From the NCBI RefSeq assembly GCF_009650095.1, contig NZ_CP045915.1, positions 1,612,001 through 1,676,000 of the forward strand: DNA of 64,000 nt, written 5' to 3'. The translations under genes and the position numbers were made by a program. The notes below the pieces were generated by a model that worked only from the letters and a program-made list of their open reading frames with translations, was not told the origin of the DNA and did not search any database. This stretch comes from Gracilibacillus salitolerans. Lineage in GTDB: Bacteria > Bacillota > Bacilli > Bacillales > Amphibacillaceae. This document shows, in pieces, positions 36,634 to 48,304 of this stretch. Positions within the stretch are counted from its first letter, which is position 1, and the number at the start of each line of letters is the position of its first letter.

Positions 36634-37650
36634 ATGAAAAAGTTTAAAATTGGGATTTTGTTTTTAATATTAGGGATACTAGTAGCATGTGGTAGCGATG
36701 AAAATGAATCAGGTGATAACGATTCTGCATCAAACACAGAACCAAAAGAATTAAGATTAGCACACAACTTAAGTGAGGATCATCCAATCCACCAGGCACT
36801 AACAACTTTTGTTGCCAGCGTTGAAGAAAAAACAGACGGTAATATTACTTTTGAAATATTCCCAAATGGTGTTTTGGGAAGTGAATCAGATGTATTAGAG
36901 CAAGTACAGAACGGTAGTGTTGATATGACGAAAGTAAGTGCAGGAGCATTAGAGTCTTTCTCAAATGAATACGCTGTGTTTTCATTACCTTATATTTTCA
37001 CAAGTGATACACACTATAGAAATGTAATGGAGTCTGATATTGTAGAAGAGATTTATCAATCGACTGAAGATAAAGGTTTTGTGGGTGTTTCTTATTTTGA
37101 TTCAGGTGCCCGTAGTTTCTATACGGTAGATACACCGATTGAAACTCCAGAAGATCTGAAAGGATTAAATATTCGAGTAATGGATAGCCAAACAGCAATT
37201 GATATGGTTGATCTTTTAGGTGGTACGCCGACACCATTAGGATACAATGAAATTTATACTTCCTTACAACAAGGAGTTATTGATGGTGCAGAGAGTAATC
37301 CGACAGCTTTAACAACAGGTCAGCATGGTGAAGTAGCTAAAAACTTCTCTTATTCAGAACATACGAATATTCCTGATATTTTAGTTGTTAGTACTGATTT
37401 ATGGAATAGTCTCTCAGATGAAGAACAAGAAATTTTTAAAGAGGCTGCAAATGAAACAAGAGAAGAGCACACAGAGCTATGGAATCAAGCTATTGAAGAA
37501 GCTGTAGCAGAAGCAGAAGAAATGGGTGTAGAATTCAATGAAGTGGATAAAGAGCCATTTATCGATTTAGTACAACCATTACATGAAGAATATAAAGAGG
37601 ATGAAAGATTAGCTGAGATTATTAATGCAATCAACGAACTTGATGAATAA
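36634..37650 (+). CDS. TRAP transporter substrate-binding lipoprotein, DctP type
   Basis: Extracytoplasmic binding protein of 338 residues with a lipoprotein signal (lipobox LVAC). DctP-family marks: RLAHNLSEDHPIHQAL at the mature start, GGTPTPLGYNEIYTSLQQGVIDGAE, and the carboxylate-binding arginine candidate in LNIRVMDS. AGGAGG precedes two adjacent ATGs (36631, 36634); the second has better spacing. It binds an organic acid, often a uronate, aldonate or dicarboxylate, for the DctQ/DctM proteins encoded further on. The 327-bp gap to dctQ holds two repeats. Confidence 0.93.
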   Translation: MKKFKIGILFLILGILVACGSDENESGDNDSASNTEPKELRLAHNLSEDHPIHQALTTFVASVEEKTDGNITFEIFPNGVLGSESDVLEQVQNGSVDMTKVSAGALESFSNEYAVFSLPYIFTSDTHYRNVMESDIVEEIYQSTEDKGFVGVSYFDSGARSFYTVDTPIETPEDLKGLNIRVMDSQTAIDMVDLLGGTPTPLGYNEIYTSLQQGVIDGAESNPTALTTGQHGEVAKNFSYSEHTNIPDILVVSTDLWNSLSDEEQEIFKEAANETREEHTELWNQAIEEAVAEAEEMGVEFNEVDKEPFIDLVQPLHEEYKEDERLAEIINAINELDE

Positions 37651-37661
37651 GTTTTTATAAC

Positions 37662-37763
37662 AGGCTGTCTCATAAGAATATAGACTACTCACGCAACGAG
37701 GATTAACTTCCATTTCTCGAAAGTTCAGTGAAGACGTATAAATTCTTCTTATGAGACAAGCCT
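37662..37763. repeat. MITE-like element with 17-bp inverted ends
   Basis: AGGCTGTCTCATAAGAA at 37662-37678 and its inverted partner at 37746-37763 (one-base bulge) flank about 67 bp without coding sense. As RNA it would fold into a long hairpin just after the dctP stop. Confidence 0.6.
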
Positions 37764-37788
37764 TTCTCAAAAAAAAGTATAAACGGAG

Positions 37789-37935
37789 ATGTCTAGCTCC
37801 GAGCGCCCAGTAACTAGCAAACTTCCCTCACCTCCGTATGATAAGTCAACATTGATTCGCTTACAGCTCATCGTGTTTCCTTTATCTCCTACGGTTCAGT
37901 CCAGTTTGTACGTTGCTGAACGGGCGCTCTGTGCT
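37789..37935. repeat. Second dispersed repeat in the dctP-dctQ gap
   Basis: Starts near GTCTAGCTCCGAGCGCCC and ends near GGGCGCTCTGTGC; the arms AGCGCCC (37802-37808) and GGGCGCT (37922-37928) are inverted. It is richer in GC than its surroundings and has the look of a repeat common in Bacillaceae intergenic DNA (recalled, not searched). Confidence 0.5.
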
Positions 37936-37977
37936 TTTCTTATTTATAAATCATGATAAAGAAGGAGAAGTTACTCC

Positions 37978-38466
37978 ATGATCGTAGATAAAATAAAAAA
38001 GATGTTGGATCGCGGCATTTTATTTGTAGCTTCCTCATTACTGATCATATTAGTACTAGGAGCCCTGTGGCAGGTTTTTACACGCTATGTATTAAACAAT
38101 CCAAGTACATTCACCAATGAATTATTAGGATTTTTATTAGTGTGGACTTCCTTATTAGGGGCAAGCTATGCTTTTGGTGCGAATAAGCATTTAGCATTAA
38201 CATTTGTCACAAATAAATTAACGGGAACGAGAGGAATGATCATTACGGTTATTAACGACATTTTTGTCATTTTTTTCGCAGTCGTTATCTTATTAAAAGG
38301 TGGTATGGAAGCTGTTAATATGACAATGTCACAGACTACACCGATCTTAGGTGTGCAAAAAGGGATTGTATATTCCATTTTGCCAATTAGTGGTGTGCTT
38401 ATTATCTTATATAAATTACTAGGAATTAAAGAGTATAAAAAAATCAGTCAGGAAGAAGGTGGATAA
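37978..38466 (+). CDS. TRAP transporter small membrane subunit, DctQ type
   Basis: 162 residues with four membrane helices and the DctQ pattern WQVFTRYVLNNPSTFTNEL (about 31-49) followed by WTSLLGASYAFGANKHLAL. It is the small integral subunit that docks with DctM. A GAAGGAG precedes the ATG. Its stop codon lies within or beside the start region of dctM, indicating coupling. Confidence 0.92.
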   Translation: MIVDKIKKMLDRGILFVASSLLIILVLGALWQVFTRYVLNNPSTFTNELLGFLLVWTSLLGASYAFGANKHLALTFVTNKLTGTRGMIITVINDIFVIFFAVVILLKGGMEAVNMTMSQTTPILGVQKGIVYSILPISGVLIILYKLLGIKEYKKISQEEGG

Positions 38467-38467
38467 G

Positions 38468-39772
38468 GTGGATGCAAGTTTATTGGCAACAATCGTTTTA
38501 TTTGGTTCCTTTTTTGTGTTATTAGTCATAGGCGTACCGATATCAATAGGAATTGGAATATCATCTGTATTAGCTGCATTAACCTTAGTTCCTTTGGATA
38601 TGATTTCTTTTACGGCAGCTCAAAAACTTTTTCAAGGTATTGATAGTTTCACATTATTAGCCATCATCTTTTTTATGTTATCTGGCAGTATCATGAATAA
38701 TGGTGGAATTGCTATCCGTTTGATTAATTTAGCAAAGCTATTTGTCGGGCGAATGCCTGGGGCTTTAGCACATACTAATGTTGTAGGTAACATGTTATTT
38801 GGTTCTATTTCTGGATCAGCCGTTGCATCCGCAGCAGCTATAGGTAGTGTAATGAGTCCATTGCAAAAAAAGGAAAAATATGATCCTTCTTTCTCTGCAG
38901 CAGTAAACATAGCCTCGGCTCCTACAGGTTTATTAATACCTCCAACCACAGCATTTATTGTTTATTCCTTAGTGAGTGGAGGTACATCGATATCGGCCCT
39001 GTTTATGGCTGGTTACCTACCAGGGATTTTAATGGGTTTGTCCATTATGGTTGTGGCATATTTTATTGCGAAAAAGGAGAAATATCCTGTATCTGAAAAG
39101 GTTACCTTTAAGCAGGGAGTACGTGTCGTACTAGATGCTATTCCAAGTCTTTCTTTAATAGTAGTTGTAATTGGTGGGATTGTAGCGGGGATTTTTACTG
39201 CTACAGAAGGTGCTGCCGTTGCGGTATTATATTCTGCTATTCTGGCAGCTATCTATCGAGAAATAAAGATCCCGGAGATTCCGGCAATTTTAAAAGAGGC
39301 TATTGTGATGACAGGGATTGTTTTGTTTTTAGTTGGAGCTTCTTCCATTATGTCGTGGGTAATGGCTTATGCAGGCATTCCACAACAAATTACCAATATC
39401 TTATTATCCATATCTGAAAATCCAATTATCATCCTTTTGTTAATGAATATTATCCTGCTAGCAGTAGGAATTTTTATGGATATTACACCAGCAATTTTAA
39501 TCTTTACTCCAATATTTCTTCCTATTGTTACGAACATAGGTATAGATCCGGTTCACTTTGGAGTAATATTAATTTTTAACCTTTGTATCGGTATTACAAC
39601 TCCACCGGTGGGAAGTGCATTATTTGTTGGAAGTAGTGTTGCCAACGTATCCATTGAATCGGTTGTAAGACCATTGTTTAAACTGTATATACCACTAGTC
39701 ATAGCCTTATTATTAGTCACTTATTTTGAATGGATAAGTTTATTTATACCTAGGTTGTTTGGCTTGATGTAA
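38468..39772 (+). CDS. TRAP transporter large membrane subunit, DctM type
   Basis: 434 residues, about 12 hydrophobic segments, the sodium-coupled transport channel of the TRAP system. Typical stretches: GSISGSAVASAAAIGSVMSP, APTGLLIPPTTAFIVYS and PPVGSALFVG. The start is uncertain: GTG at 38468 has AGGTGG five bases upstream, while GTG at 38459 overlaps the end of dctQ. It works with the DctP lipoprotein and DctQ to import an organic acid. Confidence 0.93.
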   Translation: MDASLLATIVLFGSFFVLLVIGVPISIGIGISSVLAALTLVPLDMISFTAAQKLFQGIDSFTLLAIIFFMLSGSIMNNGGIAIRLINLAKLFVGRMPGALAHTNVVGNMLFGSISGSAVASAAAIGSVMSPLQKKEKYDPSFSAAVNIASAPTGLLIPPTTAFIVYSLVSGGTSISALFMAGYLPGILMGLSIMVVAYFIAKKEKYPVSEKVTFKQGVRVVLDAIPSLSLIVVVIGGIVAGIFTATEGAAVAVLYSAILAAIYREIKIPEIPAILKEAIVMTGIVLFLVGASSIMSWVMAYAGIPQQITNILLSISENPIIILLLMNIILLAVGIFMDITPAILIFTPIFLPIVTNIGIDPVHFGVILIFNLCIGITTPPVGSALFVGSSVANVSIESVVRPLFKLYIPLVIALLLVTYFEWISLFIPRLFGLM

Positions 39773-39794
39773 ATATAAAAAGCGAGGTTTAGTT

Positions 39795-42179
39795 ATGATA
39801 AAAAATATTAATTTCAAATTGGATGCAGTTGAAAATAATACCGTTATTTTGCGTGGAGAAGATACGGTTGCCCATGTGTATATTTTAGAAGAAGATGTTT
39901 TTAGAGTATTTATCCCAGAGGAACAACATCCCCTACTAAATAGAACATGGACAATTGCACCAGAAGCGGAGGATGTAGCTAAAGAAGGTAGAGATAAATC
40001 AGACTTATCGCCGTTTAGTTTACCTGATTTTCAGCTTCATGAATCTCAAAGTGAAATAGAAATTTTCACAAACAAATTAAGAGTTGTGATTGAATTAACC
40101 GGCTTGAAATCTCATTGGTTTGCAAAAGCAAATGATCAATGGATCAATATTGCCAACGACAGACAGACACAAAATTATAATTTTAATAAAAGCTTAGGGA
40201 CAGGTGTTTATCATTATCTGGAGAGAAGCCCTAATGATTATTACTACGGCCTTGGTGAGAAGGGCGGTTCCTTGAATAAAGTTGGAAAACGTTATCGAAT
40301 GAAGACGATAGATGCGATGGGATATGATGCTGAGCATACAGACCCATTGTACAAACATATCCCTTACTATATAACCTACAATGACGATACAGAAATTGCT
40401 TACGGTTTATATTACGATAATTACAGTGATGCTATATTTGATTTAGGTAATGAACTGGATAATTATCATGGGTTATATCGATATTATCATGCGAGTAAAG
40501 GTAATTTAGATTATTACTTTATGTTAGGTCCTCGAATAAAAGATGTCGTGGAGACCTTCTCAAGATTAACCGGAAAAACGATCATGCCACCAAAATGGAG
40601 TTTAGGCTACTCAGGTTCCACAATGACTTATACCGATGCACCGGACGCACAAGAACAGTTAAAAAAGTTTGTTGAGTCCTGCAAAGAATATGATATTCCT
40701 TGTGATTCATTTCAGTTGTCATCTGGTTATACAAGCATCGGAGATAAGCGTTATGTTTTTAATTGGGATTATTCCAAAATTCCTTCACCTGAAGAAATGG
40801 TAAAAAACTTCCAGGAAAATGGTATTAAGCTATGCGCAAATATTAAACCGGCATTGTTAAAAGATCACCCACTATATAACGAATTAGCAGAGAATCATTA
40901 TTTTATTATGTCTCAAGATAGTGATCAACCAGAAATTTCTCAATTCTGGGATGATGTTGGATCTTACTTGGATTTCACTAATTACGAAACCTTTAATTGG
41001 TGGAAAGATAAAATAAAAGAACAGCTGCTATCCTATGGAATCGATTCTACATGGAATGACAACAATGAATATGAAATATGGGATGAGAATGCCAAGGCTA
41101 ATGGGTTTGGAGACCATATTCCGGTAAGTTATATTAAACCGATCCAAACCATGTTAATGATGAAAGCTTCTTATGAAGCACAACGTGAATTTTATCCTGA
41201 TGTTCGTCCCTATTTAATTTCCCGATCCGGAGCAGCTGGTATGCAGAAATATGTGCAAACTTGGTCTGGGGACAATTTTACAGAATGGAAGACTATCCGC
41301 TTCAATATTAAAATGGGTCTAAGTCTCAGCATGAGTGGTGTATATAACTTTGGGCATGATGTGGGAGGTTTTTCAGGTAAAGCTCCTGATCCTGAATTAT
41401 TAATTCGTTGGATACAAAATGGCATTTTCCATCCGCGCTTTACTATTCATTCTTGGAATGAAGATAAAACTGTAAATGTTCCTTGGATGTATCCGGAGTA
41501 CTTAGATCAAATCAGAGGGTTAATGAAAGAGCGTGTCAAATGGATTCCATTCCTTTACCAGGCGTTGCATAAGGCACATAAAGTCTACAAGCCAATTTTA
41601 ACTCCAACATTCTATCAGTTTGATCATGATAAAAAAACATTCGAAGAAAATGATGATTTTATCGTAGGAGATCAATTGTTGATTTGTAATGTGGTAGAGG
41701 AGGGGGCACGTCATCGGGCAGTCTATTTACCAGATAACAAACATGGCTGGTACGATCTTAATTCAGACAACTTCTACCAAGGTGGAACAAACTTAACGAC
41801 TGATGCACCATTGGATACCATTCCTATGTATGCTCAAGCGGGGTCCATTCTTCCCATTAGAGATGGGGAAATAAGCTTTGATAACAATAAAGAAGAGAGA
41901 GGCGTGCTCCTTTTCCCCTATAAAGATAATGGGTTAACAGAAGAATATATCTATGAAGATGATGGGCAAACAGTCCATTATAAAGATGGAGAGTATACGT
42001 ATATCCAAATCCGGATGGAATGTAATGATGAAATGATTGATATTAACACGGAAGTAGATGGAAAATATCAACTACCATATGATAAAGTAACCTTTTACTT
42101 GCCAAAAGTAGAAGAAAGAAAAGTGAAGGTAAATGGTCAAATCATCACAAACAATCGTTCTTTTGTATTGAATGTTTAA
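39795..42179 (+). CDS. GH31-family alpha-glycosidase, cytoplasmic
   Basis: 794 residues, typical GH31 length, without a signal peptide. An N-terminal beta-sandwich is followed by the TIM barrel with the nucleophile candidate D422 in STWNDNNEYEIW and the acid/base candidate D493 in WSGDNFTEW, then C-terminal beta domains. GH31 includes alpha-glucosidases, alpha-xylosidases, alpha-galactosidases and sulfoquinovosidases; the subtype cannot be fixed by eye. It starts 22 bp after dctM, so it is probably in the TRAP operon. Import of an acid by TRAP next to a glycosidase hints at an acidic or sulfonated glycoside substrate (inference). Confidence 0.92.
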   Translation: MIKNINFKLDAVENNTVILRGEDTVAHVYILEEDVFRVFIPEEQHPLLNRTWTIAPEAEDVAKEGRDKSDLSPFSLPDFQLHESQSEIEIFTNKLRVVIELTGLKSHWFAKANDQWINIANDRQTQNYNFNKSLGTGVYHYLERSPNDYYYGLGEKGGSLNKVGKRYRMKTIDAMGYDAEHTDPLYKHIPYYITYNDDTEIAYGLYYDNYSDAIFDLGNELDNYHGLYRYYHASKGNLDYYFMLGPRIKDVVETFSRLTGKTIMPPKWSLGYSGSTMTYTDAPDAQEQLKKFVESCKEYDIPCDSFQLSSGYTSIGDKRYVFNWDYSKIPSPEEMVKNFQENGIKLCANIKPALLKDHPLYNELAENHYFIMSQDSDQPEISQFWDDVGSYLDFTNYETFNWWKDKIKEQLLSYGIDSTWNDNNEYEIWDENAKANGFGDHIPVSYIKPIQTMLMMKASYEAQREFYPDVRPYLISRSGAAGMQKYVQTWSGDNFTEWKTIRFNIKMGLSLSMSGVYNFGHDVGGFSGKAPDPELLIRWIQNGIFHPRFTIHSWNEDKTVNVPWMYPEYLDQIRGLMKERVKWIPFLYQALHKAHKVYKPILTPTFYQFDHDKKTFEENDDFIVGDQLLICNVVEEGARHRAVYLPDNKHGWYDLNSDNFYQGGTNLTTDAPLDTIPMYAQAGSILPIRDGEISFDNNKEERGVLLFPYKDNGLTEEYIYEDDGQTVHYKDGEYTYIQIRMECNDEMIDINTEVDGKYQLPYDKVTFYLPKVEERKVKVNGQIITNNRSFVLNV

Positions 42180-42276
42180 TAGCATTTGAAATCCTTCGAT
42201 ATGGACATGACTGTGATTCACATTCCGATATGATTGAAAATTTAACACATGTGAGAAGATTTGGAAAAGAAAATCA

Positions 42277-42305
42277 TTGACGCTGTTTTATATTGGGTGT
42301 ATCGT
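42277..42305 (+). promoter_or_regulatory. Promoter for the glpFKD operon
   Basis: TTGACG at 42277-42282 and TATCGT at 42300-42305 with a 17-bp spacer, upstream of a leader terminator and glpF. Confidence 0.45.
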
Positions 42306-42344
42306 TATAGATAACAAGTTAAAAAATGTGTCGGAGATCAGGAG

Positions 42345-42408
42345 TCCACACAGCGAGTTGCACACCTTCCTAGGTAATGGTGTGTGATGGCTGTGTGGAT
42401 TTTTTTTT
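42345..42408 (+). terminator. glpF leader terminator, probable GlpP target
   Basis: A strong hairpin: outer stem TCCACACAGC (42345-42354) / GCTGTGTGGA (42390-42399), inner stem CACACC / GGTGTG, then nine T. It lies between the promoter and glpF. In Bacillus, GlpP with glycerol 3-phosphate prevents termination at such leader hairpins; glpP is present at 35744. The just-upstream GGAGATCAGGAG may be part of the recognition region. Confidence 0.75.
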
Positions 42409-42469
42409 CTAACACTGCACGTGCATCTCTTGTTGAGGAAACTTACTTTTGGATAAGAGGTGGATCGAA

Positions 42470-44834
<2,365 letters not shown>

Positions 44835-44857
44835 AAAAAGTTATGGGGGACTAATCG

Positions 44858-46510
44858 ATGACATTCTCAAGCAAAAAACGTACAGAGACATATCAACAAA
44901 TGAAAACAGATCCAGTAGATATGATTATTATCGGTGGCGGTATTACAGGTGCAGGCATTGCTCTTGACGCTGTCTTAAGAGGACTAAAAGTTGCCGTTAT
45001 TGAAATGCAGGATTTTGCAGCAGGTACGTCAAGTAGATCTACTAAGCTTGTTCATGGTGGTTTGCGTTACTTAAAACAATTTGAAGTAAAAATGGTCGCC
45101 GAGGTAGGGAAGGAAAGAGAAATTGTTTATGAAAATGGTCCTCATGTGACAACACCTGAATGGATGATGCTTCCATTTTATCAAGAGGGCACTTTCGGTC
45201 CTTTTTCAACTAATATCGGATTACGCGTGTATGATTTCCTTGCTGGGGTTAAAAAATCGGAGCGTCGCAAAATGCTTGATCGCAAAGAGGCTTTAAGACG
45301 TGAACCATTACTGAAAGATGAAGGTTTAAAAGGCGCAGGATATTATGTAGAATACCGTACGGATGATGCGCGGCTGACGATGGAAGTGATGAAAAAAGCA
45401 GTTGAAGAAGGAGCACTTGCTTTAAACTATGCAAAAGTTTCGGATTTGCTTTATGATAACGGTCATGTCAATGGTGTAGAAGTAGTCGACCAGTTAACAA
45501 ATGAAGTCCATGAAATCAAGGCAAAATATATTGTTAACGCTGCTGGCCCATGGGTAGATACAATCCGTGAGAAAGATAAATCAAAAAAAGGAAAAACATT
45601 ACAACTTACAAAAGGAATTCATCTTGTCTTCGATCAAACTCGTTTTCCTTTAAAACAAGCGATCTATTTTGATACACCGGATGGCAGAATGGTATTTGCG
45701 ATTCCTCGAGAGGGTAAGACATATGTAGGAACAACAGATACTGTCTATCAAGGAGATGTCGCACACCCAACCATGACGGAATCAGATAGGGATTATGTGT
45801 TAGATGCGATTGATTTTATGTTTCCGGGTCAGAAGATTACAGTGGACGATGTTGAGTCCAGTTGGGCCGGTTTACGACCATTAATTCATGAAGAAGGAAA
45901 GGACCCTTCTGAAATTTCACGTAAGGACGAAATTTTCGAATCGGATTCTGGTCTAATTTCGATTGCTGGTGGTAAATTAACAGGATATCGTAAAATGGCG
46001 GAACATGTGGTCAATGTTATTCGTGATAAAATGGTTCAGGCAGAGAAAAAAGTCTTTTATCCGAGTGATACGAAACATTTACCGATTTCAGGTGGTGATG
46101 TTGGTGGATCGAAAGGGTTTAAAGAATATAAGAATGAGCAAATTACGAAAGGGATAGAATTAGGGTTATCGGAAGAAGAGGCGGAAATCCTTGTCCAGCG
46201 TTATGGCTCTAATATACCGGTTGTCTATGATTACTACCAAAAAGCATTAGATAATGAAAATTCCCTTTCCCCCGTAACATATGCTATGCTTCATTATGGA
46301 ATTGAACATGAAGCAACATGTAAGCCTGTTGACTTCTTCATTCGAAGAACTGGTGCACTATTCTTTGATATTCATTGGGTTAGAAAAGAAAAGGAAGCGG
46401 TCATCCACGAAATGCAACAAATATTTAATTGGTCAGATCAAACAAAAGATACGTATACACAGGAGCTAGATCAATTACTTTATGAAGCAGTACATCCAAC
46501 TAAAAAATAG
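44858..46510 (+). CDS. glpD: Aerobic glycerol-3-phosphate dehydrogenase
   Basis: 550 residues, FAD-dependent, membrane-associated enzyme that oxidises glycerol 3-phosphate to dihydroxyacetone phosphate and passes electrons to quinone. FAD-binding start MIIIGGGITGAGIALDAVLRG preserved in substance, followed by GTSSRSTKLVHGGLRYL and the later SWAGLRPLIHEEG segment. GGGGGA precedes the ATG. Last gene of the glpFKD operon. Confidence 0.96.
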   Translation: MTFSSKKRTETYQQMKTDPVDMIIIGGGITGAGIALDAVLRGLKVAVIEMQDFAAGTSSRSTKLVHGGLRYLKQFEVKMVAEVGKEREIVYENGPHVTTPEWMMLPFYQEGTFGPFSTNIGLRVYDFLAGVKKSERRKMLDRKEALRREPLLKDEGLKGAGYYVEYRTDDARLTMEVMKKAVEEGALALNYAKVSDLLYDNGHVNGVEVVDQLTNEVHEIKAKYIVNAAGPWVDTIREKDKSKKGKTLQLTKGIHLVFDQTRFPLKQAIYFDTPDGRMVFAIPREGKTYVGTTDTVYQGDVAHPTMTESDRDYVLDAIDFMFPGQKITVDDVESSWAGLRPLIHEEGKDPSEISRKDEIFESDSGLISIAGGKLTGYRKMAEHVVNVIRDKMVQAEKKVFYPSDTKHLPISGGDVGGSKGFKEYKNEQITKGIELGLSEEEAEILVQRYGSNIPVVYDYYQKALDNENSLSPVTYAMLHYGIEHEATCKPVDFFIRRTGALFFDIHWVRKEKEAVIHEMQQIFNWSDQTKDTYTQELDQLLYEAVHPTKK

Positions 46511-46525
46511 GGTTGTAATCAAACA

Positions 46526-46554
46526 GTGGGCTCAGTCTAACAGGCTGAGCCCAC
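46526..46554 (+). terminator. Hairpin after glpD
   Basis: Perfect 10-bp stem GTGGGCTCAG / CTGAGCCCAC, 9-nt loop, but without a T run, so possibly a transcript-end stabiliser rather than a strong terminator. Confidence 0.5.
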
Positions 46555-46675
46555 CATCATCAAGAGGGCATCTAAAAAATTGAATTCACCTTTTAGGTTT
46601 AAATGTATCTAAAAAGTGGAAAAATTAAATAGATTTCGATAGTATGAAAGTAAATGAAGCAGAGGTGATAGGTAG

Positions 46676-47668
46676 ATGAAAAAAGTGATAAACAATGCCA
46701 ATCATGTGGTTCATGAAATGTTAGACGGATTAGTTGCTGCATATCCAGATTCTTTGAAAAGGCTTCCAGGAACAACTGTCATTACCAGAAGTGATGCTCC
46801 AGTACAGGGAAAAGTAGGTATTGTAAGTGGTGGTGGGAGTGGTCATGAGCCAGCTCATGCAGGATACGTTGGCAGAGGTATGTTAGATGCAGCTGTAGCA
46901 GGGGAAGTATTTACTTCGCCAACTCCTGACCAGATTATAGAAGCGATTAAAGCGGTGGACAGTGGAAACGGTGTTCTTTTAATCATCAAAAATTATACCG
47001 GTGATGTCATGAATTTTGAAATGGCACAAGAGATGGCAGAAATGGAAGGAATAAACGTAGACAGAGTGATTGTTAATGATGATGTAGCAGTAGAAGATAG
47101 TACCTTTACTGTAGGTAGAAGAGGCATAGCTGGCACTATTTTTGTACATAAAATAGCTGGAGCTATGGCAGACACAGGGGCATCGCTTCTAGAAGTGAAA
47201 GCTGCCGCAGAGAAAACAATCGTCAATGTTCGATCCATGGGTGTGGCATTATCATCTTGTACTCTACCTGCTGCTGGAAAGCCAAGCTTTACATTAGCCG
47301 ATGACGAAATGGAAATAGGTATTGGTATCCATGGTGAGCCAGGAATTGAACGTGTACCATTGGAGGAAGCGGATAGACTTACTACTATTTTAGTCAATAA
47401 GATTTTGCAAGATATAGATTATGAACAAGAAGAAGTCGCAGTAATGGTAAACGGCTTAGGGGCAACACCCGAAATGGAATTACATATCGTAAATAGAAAG
47501 CTTTCTCAGCTTTTAAAGGAAAAAGATATTGCGGTGTACAAAAACTGGGTAGGAGAATATATGACATCTCTTGATATGGAGGGATTCTCCGTAACATTAT
47601 TAAAATTGGATAGTGAATTAAAAAGTCTTTTAGTTAAAGATGTTAAAACAATCGCATTTCAAGTGTAA
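46676..47668 (+). CDS. dhaK: Dihydroxyacetone kinase, substrate-binding subunit
   Basis: 330 residues, the DhaK subunit of the PTS-dependent dihydroxyacetone kinase. GGGSGHEPAHAGYVG (about 54-68) is the substrate loop and H219 in GIGIHGEPG corresponds to the histidine that binds dihydroxyacetone covalently. It works with DhaL, which carries ADP as cofactor, and DhaM, which relays phosphate from HPr; the product is dihydroxyacetone phosphate. AGAGGTGA precedes the ATG. First of three tightly packed genes. Confidence 0.96.
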   Translation: MKKVINNANHVVHEMLDGLVAAYPDSLKRLPGTTVITRSDAPVQGKVGIVSGGGSGHEPAHAGYVGRGMLDAAVAGEVFTSPTPDQIIEAIKAVDSGNGVLLIIKNYTGDVMNFEMAQEMAEMEGINVDRVIVNDDVAVEDSTFTVGRRGIAGTIFVHKIAGAMADTGASLLEVKAAAEKTIVNVRSMGVALSSCTLPAAGKPSFTLADDEMEIGIGIHGEPGIERVPLEEADRLTTILVNKILQDIDYEQEEVAVMVNGLGATPEMELHIVNRKLSQLLKEKDIAVYKNWVGEYMTSLDMEGFSVTLLKLDSELKSLLVKDVKTIAFQV

Positions 47669-47680
47669 AAGGAGAATTGG

Positions 47681-48301
47681 ATGATAATATTAACGGTTGA
47701 TAAAACAAAGGATTGGATGAAAGAAATCCAACAAAGAATGGCTGATAATAAAGATCAATTAACTGCGCTGGATCAAGCGATCGGAGATGGTGATCATGGC
47801 ATTAATATGGCGCGTGGATTCCATGAAGTTGTTGCCAAAATCAATCATGCAACCTATGATTCAGTTGCAGATGTCCTCAAAAGTGCGGCAATGACATTAA
47901 TGGCAAAAGTAGGTGGGGCATCAGGGCCATTGTATGGAACTGCTTTTCTGAAAATGTCATTAGCTATGCAAGGTAAAGAAGTAGATCAAGATGTTTTTAA
48001 ACAGTCTATAAATGATGCAGCGGAAGGTCTTCAGGATCGTGGTAAAGCAGATTTTGGTGAGAAAACAATGTATGATGTATGGAAACAAGTGTCGAATTTT
48101 TTAGAAGAAGAAGACGTTGAAGATTGGCATGGCATACTTGAGGTGTGTCAGGCAACTATTGAAGACACACGAGAAATGACCGCCACGAAAGGCCGCGCTT
48201 CCTATCTCAAAGAACGTTCTAGGGGACATGTTGATCCAGGTTCCATGTCGTCATTTTATATTTTTGAAGCATTAGACGAAGTACTTGATTTGGAGGCCTA
48301 A
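47681..48301 (+). CDS. dhaL: Dihydroxyacetone kinase, ADP-binding subunit
   Basis: 206 residues, helical-barrel DhaL subunit. The Mg-ADP site is visible as LDQAIGDGDHGINMARG with D31, D36 and D38 as the metal ligands, and GGASGPLYGTAFLKM further on. The ATG follows AAAGGAG. 12 bp after dhaK and 3 bp before dhaM. Confidence 0.95.
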   Translation: MIILTVDKTKDWMKEIQQRMADNKDQLTALDQAIGDGDHGINMARGFHEVVAKINHATYDSVADVLKSAAMTLMAKVGGASGPLYGTAFLKMSLAMQGKEVDQDVFKQSINDAAEGLQDRGKADFGEKTMYDVWKQVSNFLEEEDVEDWHGILEVCQATIEDTREMTATKGRASYLKERSRGHVDPGSMSSFYIFEALDEVLDLEA

Positions 48302-48304
48302 AAA

